Origin: Pontibacter korlensis
Lineage (GTDB): Bacteria; Bacteroidota; Bacteroidia; Cytophagales; Hymenobacteraceae
Assembly (NCBI RefSeq): GCF_000973725.1
Contig: NZ_CP009621.1
Location: forward strand, 4,271,001-4,335,000
Direction: 5' to 3'
DNA length: 64,000 nt
Part shown: positions 1 to 8,843 of the stretch, piece by piece
Position numbering within the stretch: position 1 is the stretch's first letter
Layout: each line of letters opens with the position of its first letter
The notes under the pieces: generated by a model
Told to the model about the DNA's origin: nothing
Databases searched by the model: none
Seen by the model: only the letters and a program-made list of their open reading frames with translations
Made by a program: the position numbers and the translations under genes

Positions 1-5
1 TAATT

Positions 6-341
6 GTGCCTGAGAGCAAACAAAAACCGCATTTTGCCAAATTAGGCAATGATGACTGGCGCGGGTATGTACGCGTGAAAGATACAAGTGTGCAGACCAG
101 CAAGATGGTGAACAAAGTGCTGGAGCAGGAACCGGAACAATTTGAGCAGCTTCCGTTAAACCGCCACGAAAACGCTGTGCTTGACTACCTGCAGTTACAC
201 CCACGTATCACGCTCCGGCAGTTTATGAAAATAGCTAACCTCTCGGAACGTAGGGCCTACCGTATACTGGTAAAACTTGTAATTCACGGATATCTTTTGC
301 TCCACGACAAAGAGAAAGAAGATTTCTATACCTTAGTTTAA
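6..341 (+). CDS. Winged-helix DNA-binding protein, probably the 3' part of a longer gene
   Basis: The frame opens at a GTG at base 6 but has no upstream stop inside the window, so the real start may lie outside and this may be only the C-terminal 111 residues. Residues ~50-108 look like a winged helix-turn-helix: a helix around NAVLDYLQLHP, then LRQFMKIANLSERRAYRILV as helix-turn-recognition helix, followed by a hydrophobic wing (HGYLLLH). The family is not recognised. A role in DNA binding is inferred from this fold only. It is convergent with the next gene, and no T-rich terminator hairpin is obvious in the 90-bp gap. Confidence 0.5.
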   Translation: MPESKQKPHFAKLGNDDWRGYVRVKDTSVQTSKMVNKVLEQEPEQFEQLPLNRHENAVLDYLQLHPRITLRQFMKIANLSERRAYRILVKLVIHGYLLLHDKEKEDFYTLV

Positions 342-431
342 CAGTAGGATAAGTAGGTAAGTCTAGAGTATTTAGAGTAGGCCTAAAGATAGTATACTTT
401 GTGCCTGTTTTATTTAACCTGTACCTGTGAA

Positions 432-920
432 TTACTTTTTGGTGCTGCTTACCAGATTCCCACTCTTATAAGTTTCAGTGTGGGAGAAATTTCCTTTGAG
501 ATCATATACTTTCCAGTCTCCAAACCAATAGTAATGATCTTTAAAGGAGGAGCGGATAATACGCGCTGAGCCCTCCCTGGCTTTCTTGCCATTTTCGTGG
601 TACTTCTTAACCAGAATAACGTTATCACGGCGGTTATACTTCTCTACCATGTAGCGAACACCATCAGGATAGTAGTACCTCCATTTGCCTGTTTCTACAC
701 CATGCCTGAACCGTCCACTACGAATTACCGTCCGCCTCTCACCTATGTATACTTTCCAGCGGCCATGGTACTTACTTTCTTTATCAAGACGGTTAATTCT
801 GAAAAACAGGAAGCCATGCTTCTCAGGCTGCATCTTTGAACTAGCTAACTCCTGCCCTTCTCCTGCCACCGGGAGCAGCATTACAAGTATAAAGCAGATA
901 ATGAGATTCTTGTTTTTCAT
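432..920 (-). CDS. Secreted MORN-repeat-like (YwqK-type) protein
   Basis: This is a 162-residue protein with an N-terminal signal peptide (Lys-rich start, hydrophobic residues 6-20, cleavage probably near GEG-QE). The mature part has repeated G-x-W/R-x-Y-Y-x-x-G motifs (for example VETGKWRYYYPDGVRYMVEKY and YHENGKKAREG), typical of MORN-like repeats in Bacteroidota proteins annotated as toxin-antitoxin YwqK family antitoxin. The repeats are structural and no enzymatic residues can be named. The antitoxin label of the family is not supported by any neighbouring toxin here. It is likely periplasmic or surface-exposed and is transcribed alone. Confidence 0.65.
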   Translation of the reverse strand: MKNKNLIICFILVMLLPVAGEGQELASSKMQPEKHGFLFFRINRLDKESKYHGRWKVYIGERRTVIRSGRFRHGVETGKWRYYYPDGVRYMVEKYNRRDNVILVKKYHENGKKAREGSARIIRSSFKDHYYWFGDWKVYDLKGNFSHTETYKSGNLVSSTKK

Positions 921-1214
921 TGCAGGCGCTTAAATAAAGAGAGCTGAATAATGTTAGCAGAGAAAAATTAAAATATTTTACGCATGACTAATACTTTAGT
1001 TGTAGAATCAATAGGCACTAACTTTTTATTTATCAGGTATATATAGAAATACAGAATATTATTCTGTAAATTAAGATGGAGCAATCATAAACTCAGCCCC
1101 TCAGCAACCTCAGCCCCTTCTGGATTAAAAACGTAAAAAGCTATATATGCGCAACTCATAACTGCGCGAATCAGCGTATTCTTAAGAGAAGGTTTCACCC
1201 TAACCCCTACGCCT

Positions 1215-2654
1215 ATGCCTAAAGCATCACCCGAAACCATGGCTGCCACTGCTAAAAGCACCCGTAAGCCTGCAGCCAGCAAAGCAAAAACCGCTAACGC
1301 AACTACTACCCCTAAAAAGAAAGCCACAGAAGTTCAGGAGAAAAAAATCTTTGTATTAGACACCTCCGTAATCCTCTACGACCACAGCGCCATTCAGAAT
1401 TTCCAGGAGCACGATGTTGCCATTCCCATTACTGTGCTGGAGGAGCTAGATAATTTCAAGAAAGGTAACGACATCAAAAATTTTGAGGCACGGGAGTTTA
1501 TCCGCTTCATCGATAAGCTTTCAGCAGAGCACAAGCTACAAGACTGGATTCCGCTGAATGGCAAAACCAAAGGCAGCTTTAAAGTAATGATGAACAGCAC
1601 CAAAACAGGTGTTGATGCTGTCAGCATTTTCGGCGACAAGAACGACCACCACATCCTGAACTCTGCCATTCAGATGCAGCAGGAGAAGCCGGAAAATAAA
1701 GTGGTGCTGGTTACAAAAGATATCAACCTCCGCCTGAAGGCTCGTGCCCTAAATATTGTTTCAGAAGATTATGAGACTGGCAAAATACAGGATGTAGCTG
1801 ACCTCTATACTGGCAGCGATACCATTGAAGATGTTGCCACTAGTGCAGTGAACGACTTGTACGAGCAAGGCTTTTGCGATGTAGAGAAAGTACTACATGC
1901 CACACCTGCAGATAACCACTTCTTCGTGCTCAAGAGCTTTAAGAACTCAGTTCTTTGTTTTTACAACAAAGCAGAGAAACGGTTGGAGCGCGTGGATAAG
2001 AATACTGCTTATGGTGTAAAGCCGCGCAACGCTGAGCAGGCCTTTGCCTTACATGCCCTAATGAACCCAAACATCAAATTGATAAGCATACAAGGTGTGG
2101 CCGGTACAGGAAAAACCCTTTTAGCGTTGGCAAGCGCTCTGGAGCAACGTCGGGAGTATAAGCAGATTTACCTGGCCAGACCAGTGGTGCCTTTAAGCAA
2201 CAAAGACATTGGCTACCTTCCAGGTGACATAAAGTCGAAGCTTAACCCGTATATGGAGCCGCTCTGGGATAACCTGAAGTATATACAGAACCAATACCCA
2301 GAAACAAGCAAGGAATACCAACGGCTACGGGAAATGGTGGAGTTGGAAAAGCTGATGATCACTCCCCTGGCCTACATACGCGGGCGCAGCTTATCCAATA
2401 TCATCTTTATTGTAGACGAGGCACAAAACCTGACGCCGCACGAGGTGAAAACCATTATCTCACGGGCAGGGGAAAACACCAAAATCATTTTTACGGGAGA
2501 TATCTATCAGATAGACACCCCCTACCTCGATTCTCAGAGTAATGGACTCTCCTACCTGATTGATCGGGCCCGGAACCACCCGCTCTACGCACACATCACA
2601 CTGCTGAAAGGCGAACGCTCTGAGCTTGCCAACCTGGCAAACGAGTTGTTGTAA
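1215..2654 (+). CDS. PIN domain - PhoH family ATPase
   Basis: A two-domain cytoplasmic protein of 479 residues. After a Lys/Ala/Thr-rich tail (residues 1-45) comes a PIN nuclease domain (about 46-190) opening with FVLDTSVILYD, which carries the first acidic metal ligand; further acidic residues lie at EELD and TKDINLRLKA. The C-terminal half is a PhoH ATPase with Walker A GVAGTGKT (about residue 295) and Walker B IIFIVDEAQN (about 400). This architecture is the PhoH2/YlaK type, linked by family knowledge to RNA unwinding and cleavage. The first ATG is used; a second lies eight codons downstream. The 294-bp gap upstream holds no recognisable gene. It is monocistronic and convergent with the next gene. 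Confidence 0.9.
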   Translation: MPKASPETMAATAKSTRKPAASKAKTANATTTPKKKATEVQEKKIFVLDTSVILYDHSAIQNFQEHDVAIPITVLEELDNFKKGNDIKNFEAREFIRFIDKLSAEHKLQDWIPLNGKTKGSFKVMMNSTKTGVDAVSIFGDKNDHHILNSAIQMQQEKPENKVVLVTKDINLRLKARALNIVSEDYETGKIQDVADLYTGSDTIEDVATSAVNDLYEQGFCDVEKVLHATPADNHFFVLKSFKNSVLCFYNKAEKRLERVDKNTAYGVKPRNAEQAFALHALMNPNIKLISIQGVAGTGKTLLALASALEQRREYKQIYLARPVVPLSNKDIGYLPGDIKSKLNPYMEPLWDNLKYIQNQYPETSKEYQRLREMVELEKLMITPLAYIRGRSLSNIIFIVDEAQNLTPHEVKTIISRAGENTKIIFTGDIYQIDTPYLDSQSNGLSYLIDRARNHPLYAHITLLKGERSELANLANELL

Positions 2655-2681
2655 AATAAACAGGTTTGGGAGCTATAGATA

Positions 2682-3251
2682 TTAAAGGCTCCCAAACTTC
2701 ACCTTTCCTGCCTTTTTGCCCTTGTTCTGGAGCAAAGTATGCAGCCCTTGCAGGCCTTGAATTACTTCCTGCTCCATTTTATGCTTTTGCAGCAGCCCAA
2801 AGAACTTGGCAATAGGCGTCTGCTTCAACACGGTCTGTTGACTCCAAGACACTTGGGTGCCACCACTTACAGAGGCCAGTGTAAAAGAGCCATGGATGGA
2901 GGCAGAGTCATCGGTGAGAATTTGCTCGTATATAATCATGCTCGGCTCAACACTTTCCTTAAAAACGAGTTGCCCGTTGCCAACTTTGTCGCCGCTCCAC
3001 TGCAATCGTGCCCCTTTGCCCTGTAAAGGGCCACCATAGAGGTGAATCATGCTGGGGTCGTTAGTTTTGTTGAGTACACTCCAGTGCTGCCACTCGGTAG
3101 GGTTGTTGAGGTAAGGGTACACCTCTTCCGGCGACTGCCTTAAAAGCATAGTCTGCTGAACCTCAATCTTATCAGGCAAAAAATAAGACGCACCTACAAG
3201 GGCACTCATTATTACCAGAAGCGCAATCAGCACATTTCTGAGCCAGGTCAT
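2682..3251 (-). CDS. SRPBCC-family protein with N-terminal membrane anchor
   Basis: A 189-residue protein with one N-terminal hydrophobic segment (residues ~5-25, LIALLVIMSALVGASYFL), followed by a START/Bet v1-like SRPBCC domain: LRQSPEEVYPYLNNPTEWQHW is the typical first helix region, and GGTQVSWSQQTVLK lies near the end. SRPBCC domains bind hydrophobic ligands. The ligand and biological role are unknown. The single membrane segment suggests an inner-membrane anchor with a periplasmic domain. It is divergent from the DUF1232 gene across a 207-bp gap. Confidence 0.75.
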   Translation of the reverse strand: MTWLRNVLIALLVIMSALVGASYFLPDKIEVQQTMLLRQSPEEVYPYLNNPTEWQHWSVLNKTNDPSMIHLYGGPLQGKGARLQWSGDKVGNGQLVFKESVEPSMIIYEQILTDDSASIHGSFTLASVSGGTQVSWSQQTVLKQTPIAKFFGLLQKHKMEQEVIQGLQGLHTLLQNKGKKAGKVKFGSL

Positions 3252-3458
3252 AAGTATAAATTTGAGAGGTTAAAACCGCTAGGTTTATCAGCAGGAGTTT
3301 GTGCATCAATTTTAAGGAGCTTCTGTGAGCTTAGCAAGTACTATAGGTGGAATTATTTTTGCTTAATAAACTATCGGGCAGCGCCTTTATTAACTAAGGC
3401 AGCTTTTAACAAGCGATACACGTACAGTTCATAAATTGACATAAACATTCGAAGCAAT

Positions 3459-3905
3459 ATGCTACAAGACTGGATACAGAAAGGATACAGCTACTCTCAA
3501 AACCCTATCTTCAGGAAACTAACCGGTAAAGCTGGTGCAATGCTCACGAAGCCTATGAAAGTGGGGCTTTTGCTAACTACTGCCTACAACAAACTGGTGG
3601 ATGTAAATGGCAAGGAGACAGGTTTTCACCAGCTCAAAAATGTTATGCAAACATTCATACGGCTGGTTCGCGCATACATCCGGGGCGACTACCGTGATGT
3701 TTCCAGCAAGTCGATGGTAATTGGTGTAGCCGTGCTTTTGTACTTGGTTACTCCTCTCGATATCATTCCTGACTTTATACCTGTAATAGGGTTAATGGAT
3801 GACATCAGCCTGATGGCCTGGTTTGTTGATGCCTTCAGCAAAGAGATTCTCAAGTACCGGGAGTGGGAAACGCAAACCAGCTACGAAAACATTGGCCGCT
3901 TCTAA
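3459..3905 (+). CDS. DUF1232 (YkvA-type) membrane protein
   Basis: A 148-residue protein with the DUF1232 signature at residues ~85-125: a hydrophobic stretch followed by YLVTPLDIIPDFIPVIGLMDD. The conserved P-x-D-x-I-P-D-x-x-P core is intact. DUF1232 proteins are small membrane-associated proteins of unknown function, found in bacteria and plants (RUS4-like). The N-terminal 80 residues are helical and basic. The gene stands alone and is followed by a strong intrinsic terminator. Confidence 0.8.
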   Translation: MLQDWIQKGYSYSQNPIFRKLTGKAGAMLTKPMKVGLLLTTAYNKLVDVNGKETGFHQLKNVMQTFIRLVRAYIRGDYRDVSSKSMVIGVAVLLYLVTPLDIIPDFIPVIGLMDDISLMAWFVDAFSKEILKYREWETQTSYENIGRF

Positions 3906-3941
3906 AGAGGCGCTTTTCCTTTTGCTGATTCTATATTTATG

Positions 3942-3968
3942 AAAGCATCCTGAATAACAGGATGCTTT
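3942..3968 (+). terminator. Intrinsic terminator after DUF1232 gene
   Basis: An 11-bp perfect stem (AAAGCATCCTG at 3942-3952 with CAGGATGCTTT at 3958-3968), a 5-nt loop and a run of T at 3966-3970. Confidence 0.85.
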
Positions 3969-4142
3969 TTGATTTAACAGATGCACCCACTAGCTATCGA
4001 AATAGACTGCAGAGGTAACAGGCATAAACCGTAATTTGTTCTTGCCTCCTCCTACATCACCTGCCTGTTAAAACTATTCCTATCTGCCGTTAAAAATGGT
4101 TAACTTCAAGCGCTAAATTTATCATCAATTTTAAACTAACTC

Positions 4143-6431
4143 ATGATTAGCAAACGCATATTAACCTTTTTTGCGGCCGCTTTTCTAAGCATTGGCATTA
4201 GTACTGCACGCCCTGATGAGGGTATGTGGCTGCCCTTGCTACTGAAGCAGCTGAACGAAGCAGAGATGCAGAAAAAAGGCATGAGGCTGTCGGCAGAAGA
4301 CATTTACAATGTCAACCAGTCGAGCCTGAAAGATGCCATTGTTTCCTTTGGAGGCTTCTGCACCGGCGAAATGATTTCTCCAGAGGGGCTTCTGCTTACC
4401 AATCACCACTGTGGCTACGGGCAAGTGCAACAGCACAGTACAGTAGAAAACGACTACCTTACAGAAGGCTTCTGGGCTAAAACACGCCAGGAGGAGCTGC
4501 CTAACCCGGGCCTAACTGCCACTTTTATCGTGCGCATGGAAGATGTGACCAAGCAGATACTGACAGGTACTGAAGGCGCTAAGACAGAGGCAGAACGTGA
4601 GGCTGTAATACAGCGCAACATTGCACGAGTAGGAAAAGAAGCCACAGCTGGCACACATTATAATGCCGTTATCCGACCGTTCTTCTATGGCAATGAGTAC
4701 TACATGTACATTACTGAAACGTTCAAAGATGTACGCCTTGTAGGAGCCCCTCCTTCATCAATCGGTAAGTTCGGTGGGGACACTGATAACTGGATGTGGC
4801 CACGCCACACTGGCGACTTTTCTTTATTCCGTGTTTACGCCGGCCCAGCTAATGAGCCTGCTGAGTACTCTCCAGAGAACAAGCCATACAAACCAAAGCA
4901 CCACCTACCTATTTCCCTGAACGGTATAGAGGAAGGTGACTTTACAATGGTATTTGGTTTCCCGGGTCGCACTAACGAGTACCTAACCTCCCATGCGGTG
5001 CAGGAAATTTATGAGGTATCCAACCCGCATAAAATAAACATTCGTGAAACAAAGCTGAACATCCTGGACAAGGACATGAAAGCTTCAGATGAAGTGCGTA
5101 TCAAGTATGCCGCTAAGTATGCCAGCATCGCCAATGCCTGGAAAAAATGGATTGGAGAGAATCGTGGCATTCGTAAGGCCAACGCCATTGAGGAAAAGCA
5201 GAAGTTGGAGCAGCAATTCACCCACTGGGTAGCAGCTGACCCTGCGCGCCAGCAAAAGTATGGCAACCTTATGGCTGAGTTCGAGAAGAACTACAAGGCG
5301 CTGGACAGTATTACCATCTCCCGCGACTACATTAACGAGGCTGCCTTTGGTGTGGAGATCGTGAAGCTGGCAAACAACTTTACTACCCTGCAGAGCATGC
5401 TGGCACAAAAAGCGCCTCAAAAAGATATAGACGCGCAGGTAGCAAAGCTGGAGTCATACGCATCTGGCTATTTTAAAGACTACAATGTCGCGTCTGATAA
5501 GAAGGTTTTTGCAGCCTTGCTGAGCCTGTACTATAACAACATCGATCAAAAGCTGCACCCAGAGGTGTTTACCATGGTGCGCAACAAGTATAAAGGCGAT
5601 TTTACCAAGTATGCTGATGATGTATTTGCCAAATCGGCCTTTGTTTCTGAAGCTGGTGTAAAGAAAATACTGGCTGACGCAAAAGCTGGCAAAGACGCTA
5701 TCAAAAATGACCCTGCCTTTGAATTGGCTAACAGTGTAGCAGGGTATTATCGTGTAAACGTGATGCCAACTTACACGGCAGTAAACGACAAGCTTAGCCT
5801 GTTGTACCGCAGCTACGTAGCTGGCCTTCGCGAAATGCAGAGCGACAAGAACTTCTACCCTGATGCTAACTCTACGCTTCGTGTTGCTTATGGTATAGTG
5901 GAGCCATACGAACCGGTAGACGGTGTAAAGTATAAATACTACACTACCCTGGAAGGAGTGATGGAAAAAGCTGCCTCTGGTATTGCAGAAGACTATGCCA
6001 TACCGGCCAAGCTTCGTGAGCTGTATGAGAAAAAAGACTACGGGCGCTATGGCGTAAACGGACAGATGCCTGTTGCTTTTATTGCCTCTAACCACACTAC
6101 AGGCGGCAACTCTGGTTCGCCGGTTATCAATGCCAATGGACAACTGATCGGTACAAACTTTGACCGCAACTGGGAAGGCACCATGAGCGACATAGTATAC
6201 AACCCGGATCAGGTGCGCAACATTTCTGTTGATGTGCGCTACATACTGTTTATAGTAGATAAGTTTGCCGGAGCCGGACACCTGGTGGACGAGATGACAC
6301 TGGTTACAGACGATACTTCCGGCCTGCCTCAGGTAGATTCCCGAAGGAAGGCAACAGAAGAGCCATCAAAACAAAACAAGAAAAAGGAGCGCAGAAAAAA
6401 GAAAAAGCAAAAAGCTGAAACAGCCTCCTAA
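4143..6431 (+). CDS. S46 family dipeptidyl-peptidase, DPP11-like (Asp/Glu specific)
   Basis: A 762-residue serine exopeptidase of the periplasm/outer face that removes dipeptides from peptide N-termini. There is a signal peptide at residues 1-22. The chymotrypsin-like triad can be placed: His89 in TNHHCGYG, Asp225 in HTGDFSLFR and Ser657 in GGNSGSP. The residue 18 after the catalytic Ser, in the S1 pocket, is Arg675 (NFDRNWEG). In the characterised family this position is Arg in DPP11 (acidic P1) and Gly in DPP7 (hydrophobic P1), so DPP11 specificity is inferred. The tail (residues ~735-762) is extremely Lys/Glu-rich, which is unusual for an exported enzyme. An M19 dipeptidase follows on the same strand after a terminator, suggesting a shared theme of peptide use. 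Confidence 0.95.
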   Translation: MISKRILTFFAAAFLSIGISTARPDEGMWLPLLLKQLNEAEMQKKGMRLSAEDIYNVNQSSLKDAIVSFGGFCTGEMISPEGLLLTNHHCGYGQVQQHSTVENDYLTEGFWAKTRQEELPNPGLTATFIVRMEDVTKQILTGTEGAKTEAEREAVIQRNIARVGKEATAGTHYNAVIRPFFYGNEYYMYITETFKDVRLVGAPPSSIGKFGGDTDNWMWPRHTGDFSLFRVYAGPANEPAEYSPENKPYKPKHHLPISLNGIEEGDFTMVFGFPGRTNEYLTSHAVQEIYEVSNPHKINIRETKLNILDKDMKASDEVRIKYAAKYASIANAWKKWIGENRGIRKANAIEEKQKLEQQFTHWVAADPARQQKYGNLMAEFEKNYKALDSITISRDYINEAAFGVEIVKLANNFTTLQSMLAQKAPQKDIDAQVAKLESYASGYFKDYNVASDKKVFAALLSLYYNNIDQKLHPEVFTMVRNKYKGDFTKYADDVFAKSAFVSEAGVKKILADAKAGKDAIKNDPAFELANSVAGYYRVNVMPTYTAVNDKLSLLYRSYVAGLREMQSDKNFYPDANSTLRVAYGIVEPYEPVDGVKYKYYTTLEGVMEKAASGIAEDYAIPAKLRELYEKKDYGRYGVNGQMPVAFIASNHTTGGNSGSPVINANGQLIGTNFDRNWEGTMSDIVYNPDQVRNISVDVRYILFIVDKFAGAGHLVDEMTLVTDDTSGLPQVDSRRKATEEPSKQNKKKERRKKKKQKAETAS

Positions 6432-6446
6432 ACCAAGCCAAGTATA

Positions 6447-6481
6447 AATCCCCATCTGTAACTGCAGGTGGGGATTTTTTT
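6447..6481 (+). terminator. Intrinsic terminator after the S46 peptidase gene
   Basis: Stem AATCCCCA (6447-6454) with TGGGGATT (6469-6476), an inner CTG/CAG pairing, and seven T following. Confidence 0.85.
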
Positions 6482-6703
6482 GTGCGCTTCCAGCCAATAC
6501 TCTCCCTACAATAAATTTTCAACCACCTTACCTTCTTCTTGATAAGTAGTCTCCTTGTTTCTCTAAAATTGACTGCAAAGGATTCTTAGTCCGGAACTGC
6601 TATTTTCCTGTCAAAAATGCTATATTTATAAATCAACTGAAGCGGGCAATGTGCAGCATAGTCTCTCTGCTGTTTCATGCATTAAGAATTCATCACCCAT
6701 ACT

Positions 6704-7885
6704 ATGAAGAAGCGTCAACTACTCCTGAGTTTATCTGCGGCACTTAGCCTAGGTTTGTACACCCACACCCTTTCTGCACAGGATTACAAGAAGCTGCACC
6801 AGGAGGCTATATTAATAGACACACATAATGATGTATTAATCTCTGTAATGGAGGGACTGGATATTAGCAAAGATCTACGCGGCAAAACTCATTCTGACCT
6901 GGTACGCTTCAAGGAAGGTGGAGTTGATGCGCAATTTTTCTCCGTTTGGAGCGATGAGACAGGCACCTTCAAGTATGCTAATCAGCAGATCGACTCGCTG
7001 GAGGCTATTGTGAAGCGCCACCCGGACAAGCTGATGATGGCCTATAACGCACAGGATATAAGACGGGCAGCACAGCAGGGAAAAATGGCCGCACTAATTG
7101 GTGTGGAAGGTGGTCACATGATCGAAAGCGACATCAAAAAATTAGAGCAACTGCATCAACGCGGTGCCCGCTACCTTACCCTCACCTGGAATAACTCCAC
7201 TCCTTGGGCCACCTCTGCCATGGATGAAAGCTCAGGAAAGCTTAAAGACTCTCAGAAGGGATTAACTGAACTTGGCCGGCAGATTGTGCGCCGCATGAAT
7301 AAGTTGGGTATGATGGTAGACGTAAGCCACGTGGGCGAGAAGACCTTTTGGGATGTGATAGAGACAACCAAAAAGCCGGTACTTGTATCTCACAGCTGCG
7401 TGCACGATATCAACCCTGTTTTCCGTAACCTAACGGATGAGCAGATTAAAGCTGTTGCAAAGAATGGTGGTGTCATCCACCTTAACTTCTTCTCTGGTTT
7501 CCTTGATCCTCAGTTTGTTGCACGTATCAATGCTTTTCAGGATGCACATAAGAGTGAAACAGACTCCTTAAAAGCTAAAGGCTGGAAGAATGATGCCATC
7601 ATGGACTATCTGGCTGAGAGCTACCCAGAGGACGTTCAGCACCTGCGCCCTCCCCTGTCGCTTCTGCTAGCTCACCTCGACCATATTGTTAAGCTTGTTG
7701 GGGTTGATCATGTGGGCCTCGGCTCAGACTTCGACGGCATCACCTCGTCTCCGCAGCAATTAGATGGTGTACAGGATTTTCCTGTAATTACGAAAGAGTT
7801 ACTGGCCAGAGGCTATAGTGAGGCCGATATAAAGAAGATCCTTGGCGAAAATTTCCTGCGCGTGTTTAAAGCGAACGCTGGCTAA
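6704..7885 (+). CDS. M19 family membrane-type dipeptidase
   Basis: A 393-residue zinc dipeptidase (renal-dipeptidase family) that hydrolyses dipeptides, with an N-terminal signal peptide (residues 1-25, ending LSAQ-DY), so probably periplasmic. Metal-site motifs are present in the expected order: LIDTHNDVL (His and Asp ligands, ~38-46), LIGVEGGHMIE (bridging Glu, ~135), MVDVSHVGEKTF (His), VLVSHSCVHDI (His) and HVGLGSDFDGI (Asp near the C-terminus). The length is normal for the family. The methyltransferase gene begins only 17 bp after the stop, so the two are probably co-transcribed. Confidence 0.92.
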   Translation: MKKRQLLLSLSAALSLGLYTHTLSAQDYKKLHQEAILIDTHNDVLISVMEGLDISKDLRGKTHSDLVRFKEGGVDAQFFSVWSDETGTFKYANQQIDSLEAIVKRHPDKLMMAYNAQDIRRAAQQGKMAALIGVEGGHMIESDIKKLEQLHQRGARYLTLTWNNSTPWATSAMDESSGKLKDSQKGLTELGRQIVRRMNKLGMMVDVSHVGEKTFWDVIETTKKPVLVSHSCVHDINPVFRNLTDEQIKAVAKNGGVIHLNFFSGFLDPQFVARINAFQDAHKSETDSLKAKGWKNDAIMDYLAESYPEDVQHLRPPLSLLLAHLDHIVKLVGVDHVGLGSDFDGITSSPQQLDGVQDFPVITKELLARGYSEADIKKILGENFLRVFKANAG

Positions 7886-7902
7886 TACATGCTTTGTAAA
7901 GA

Positions 7903-8655
7903 ATGGCTAAGCAACCTAAAGACAACTTCTCTGAGCAAGCTTCTGCTTATGCTGCTTTCCGGCCACACTACCCCCAGCAGCTGTATGACTTTCTCTACAG
8001 CCTGCCGATGCAAAGAGATACAGCCTGGGACTGTGGTACAGGAAACGGTCAGGTAGCAAGCGAATTAGCCAAAGCTTTTAAACTTGTTTATGCCACTGAC
8101 ATAAGCGAAGCACAGCTACAACACGCACCACAGAGGCAAAATATTCGCTACCTTACTTGTCCTGCAGAAAGCTCACCGCTGCAGTCTCACAGCATAGATC
8201 TTCTCACAGTTGCTCAGGCAGTTCATTGGTTCGATTTCAAGAGATTTACCAATGAGGCAGAACGGGTGTTGAAGCCCGGAGGCTGGATTGCTTTGTGGGG
8301 TTATGGATTGGTACAAGCAGCAGACCAGCAACTAAATCCACTCATCAAATATTTCTACACCCACACTGTCGGTCCTTACTGGGATCAAGAACGTAAGCAC
8401 ATAGACAATAAGTATGAACCTGTGCCTTTCCCGTTTGCAGAAATCAAGACTCCTGATTTTAGTATACCCGTTAACTGGACAAGGGCAGACCTCTTGGGTT
8501 ACCTGAGCTCCTGGTCCAGTGTACAACATTTCAACAGGCACAACTTATTTTCTCCCCTACCTGAATTTGAAAACAAGCTACAAGTATACTGGCCGTCAGA
8601 AGAGAAAAAGGAGTTTAATTTTCCTGTGTTCTTACGTGTAGGCCAGGCAAAATAG
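7903..8655 (+). CDS. Class I SAM-dependent methyltransferase
   Basis: A 250-residue protein with the Rossmann methyltransferase fold. Motif I is AWDCGTGNGQVASELA (about residues 42-57), the acidic residue after beta-2 is in YATDISEAQL, and the motif IV region is DLLTVAQAVHWFDF. The AQAxHWF motif and the start DNFSEQASAYAAFRPHYP are typical of the small-molecule methyltransferase group related to trans-aconitate methyltransferases. The substrate is unknown. It lies 17 bp behind the M19 dipeptidase gene in a likely two-gene operon. Confidence 0.85.
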   Translation: MAKQPKDNFSEQASAYAAFRPHYPQQLYDFLYSLPMQRDTAWDCGTGNGQVASELAKAFKLVYATDISEAQLQHAPQRQNIRYLTCPAESSPLQSHSIDLLTVAQAVHWFDFKRFTNEAERVLKPGGWIALWGYGLVQAADQQLNPLIKYFYTHTVGPYWDQERKHIDNKYEPVPFPFAEIKTPDFSIPVNWTRADLLGYLSSWSSVQHFNRHNLFSPLPEFENKLQVYWPSEEKKEFNFPVFLRVGQAK

Positions 8656-8776
8656 CCCCAGCACATCCGTTTCCCTTCCATGGCTTTTGACACTTCTCTT
8701 GCTGCTCTTTGTCTAGTTCCAGGTGCTCTTCGTCTTATAAGTTGATGCCTACGCTTCTTTAAAGATTCATTTTTTA

Positions 8777-8806
8777 TACTTTTGCGCAACAGTTGTTGCA
8801 ACAACT
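8777..8806 (+). promoter_or_regulatory. Candidate -7 element followed by a 16-bp palindrome
   Basis: TACTTTTG (8777-8784) fits the Bacteroidota -7 consensus TAnnTTTG; no good TTTG -33 box is seen 19 bp upstream. The perfect palindrome AGTTGTTGCAACAACT lies at 8791-8806, where transcription should start, and is preceded by a further GCAAC half-site. This fits an operator of a MarR/TetR-type repressor. No regulator gene is adjacent. Confidence 0.4.
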
Positions 8807-8843
8807 ATACTTCAGTAGCAAAGAAATCAAACACACACATACC

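Noticed and set aside
432..920. YwqK-type protein as an antitoxin of a toxin-antitoxin pair
   Set aside because: It has a signal peptide and no adjacent toxin-like gene; the family name is historical.
5454..6281. 275-codon open frame on the minus strand inside the S46 peptidase gene
   Set aside because: It is antisense to a well-supported gene with intact catalytic motifs, and its translation (Val/Tyr/His-rich, no domain) looks like a frame shadow.
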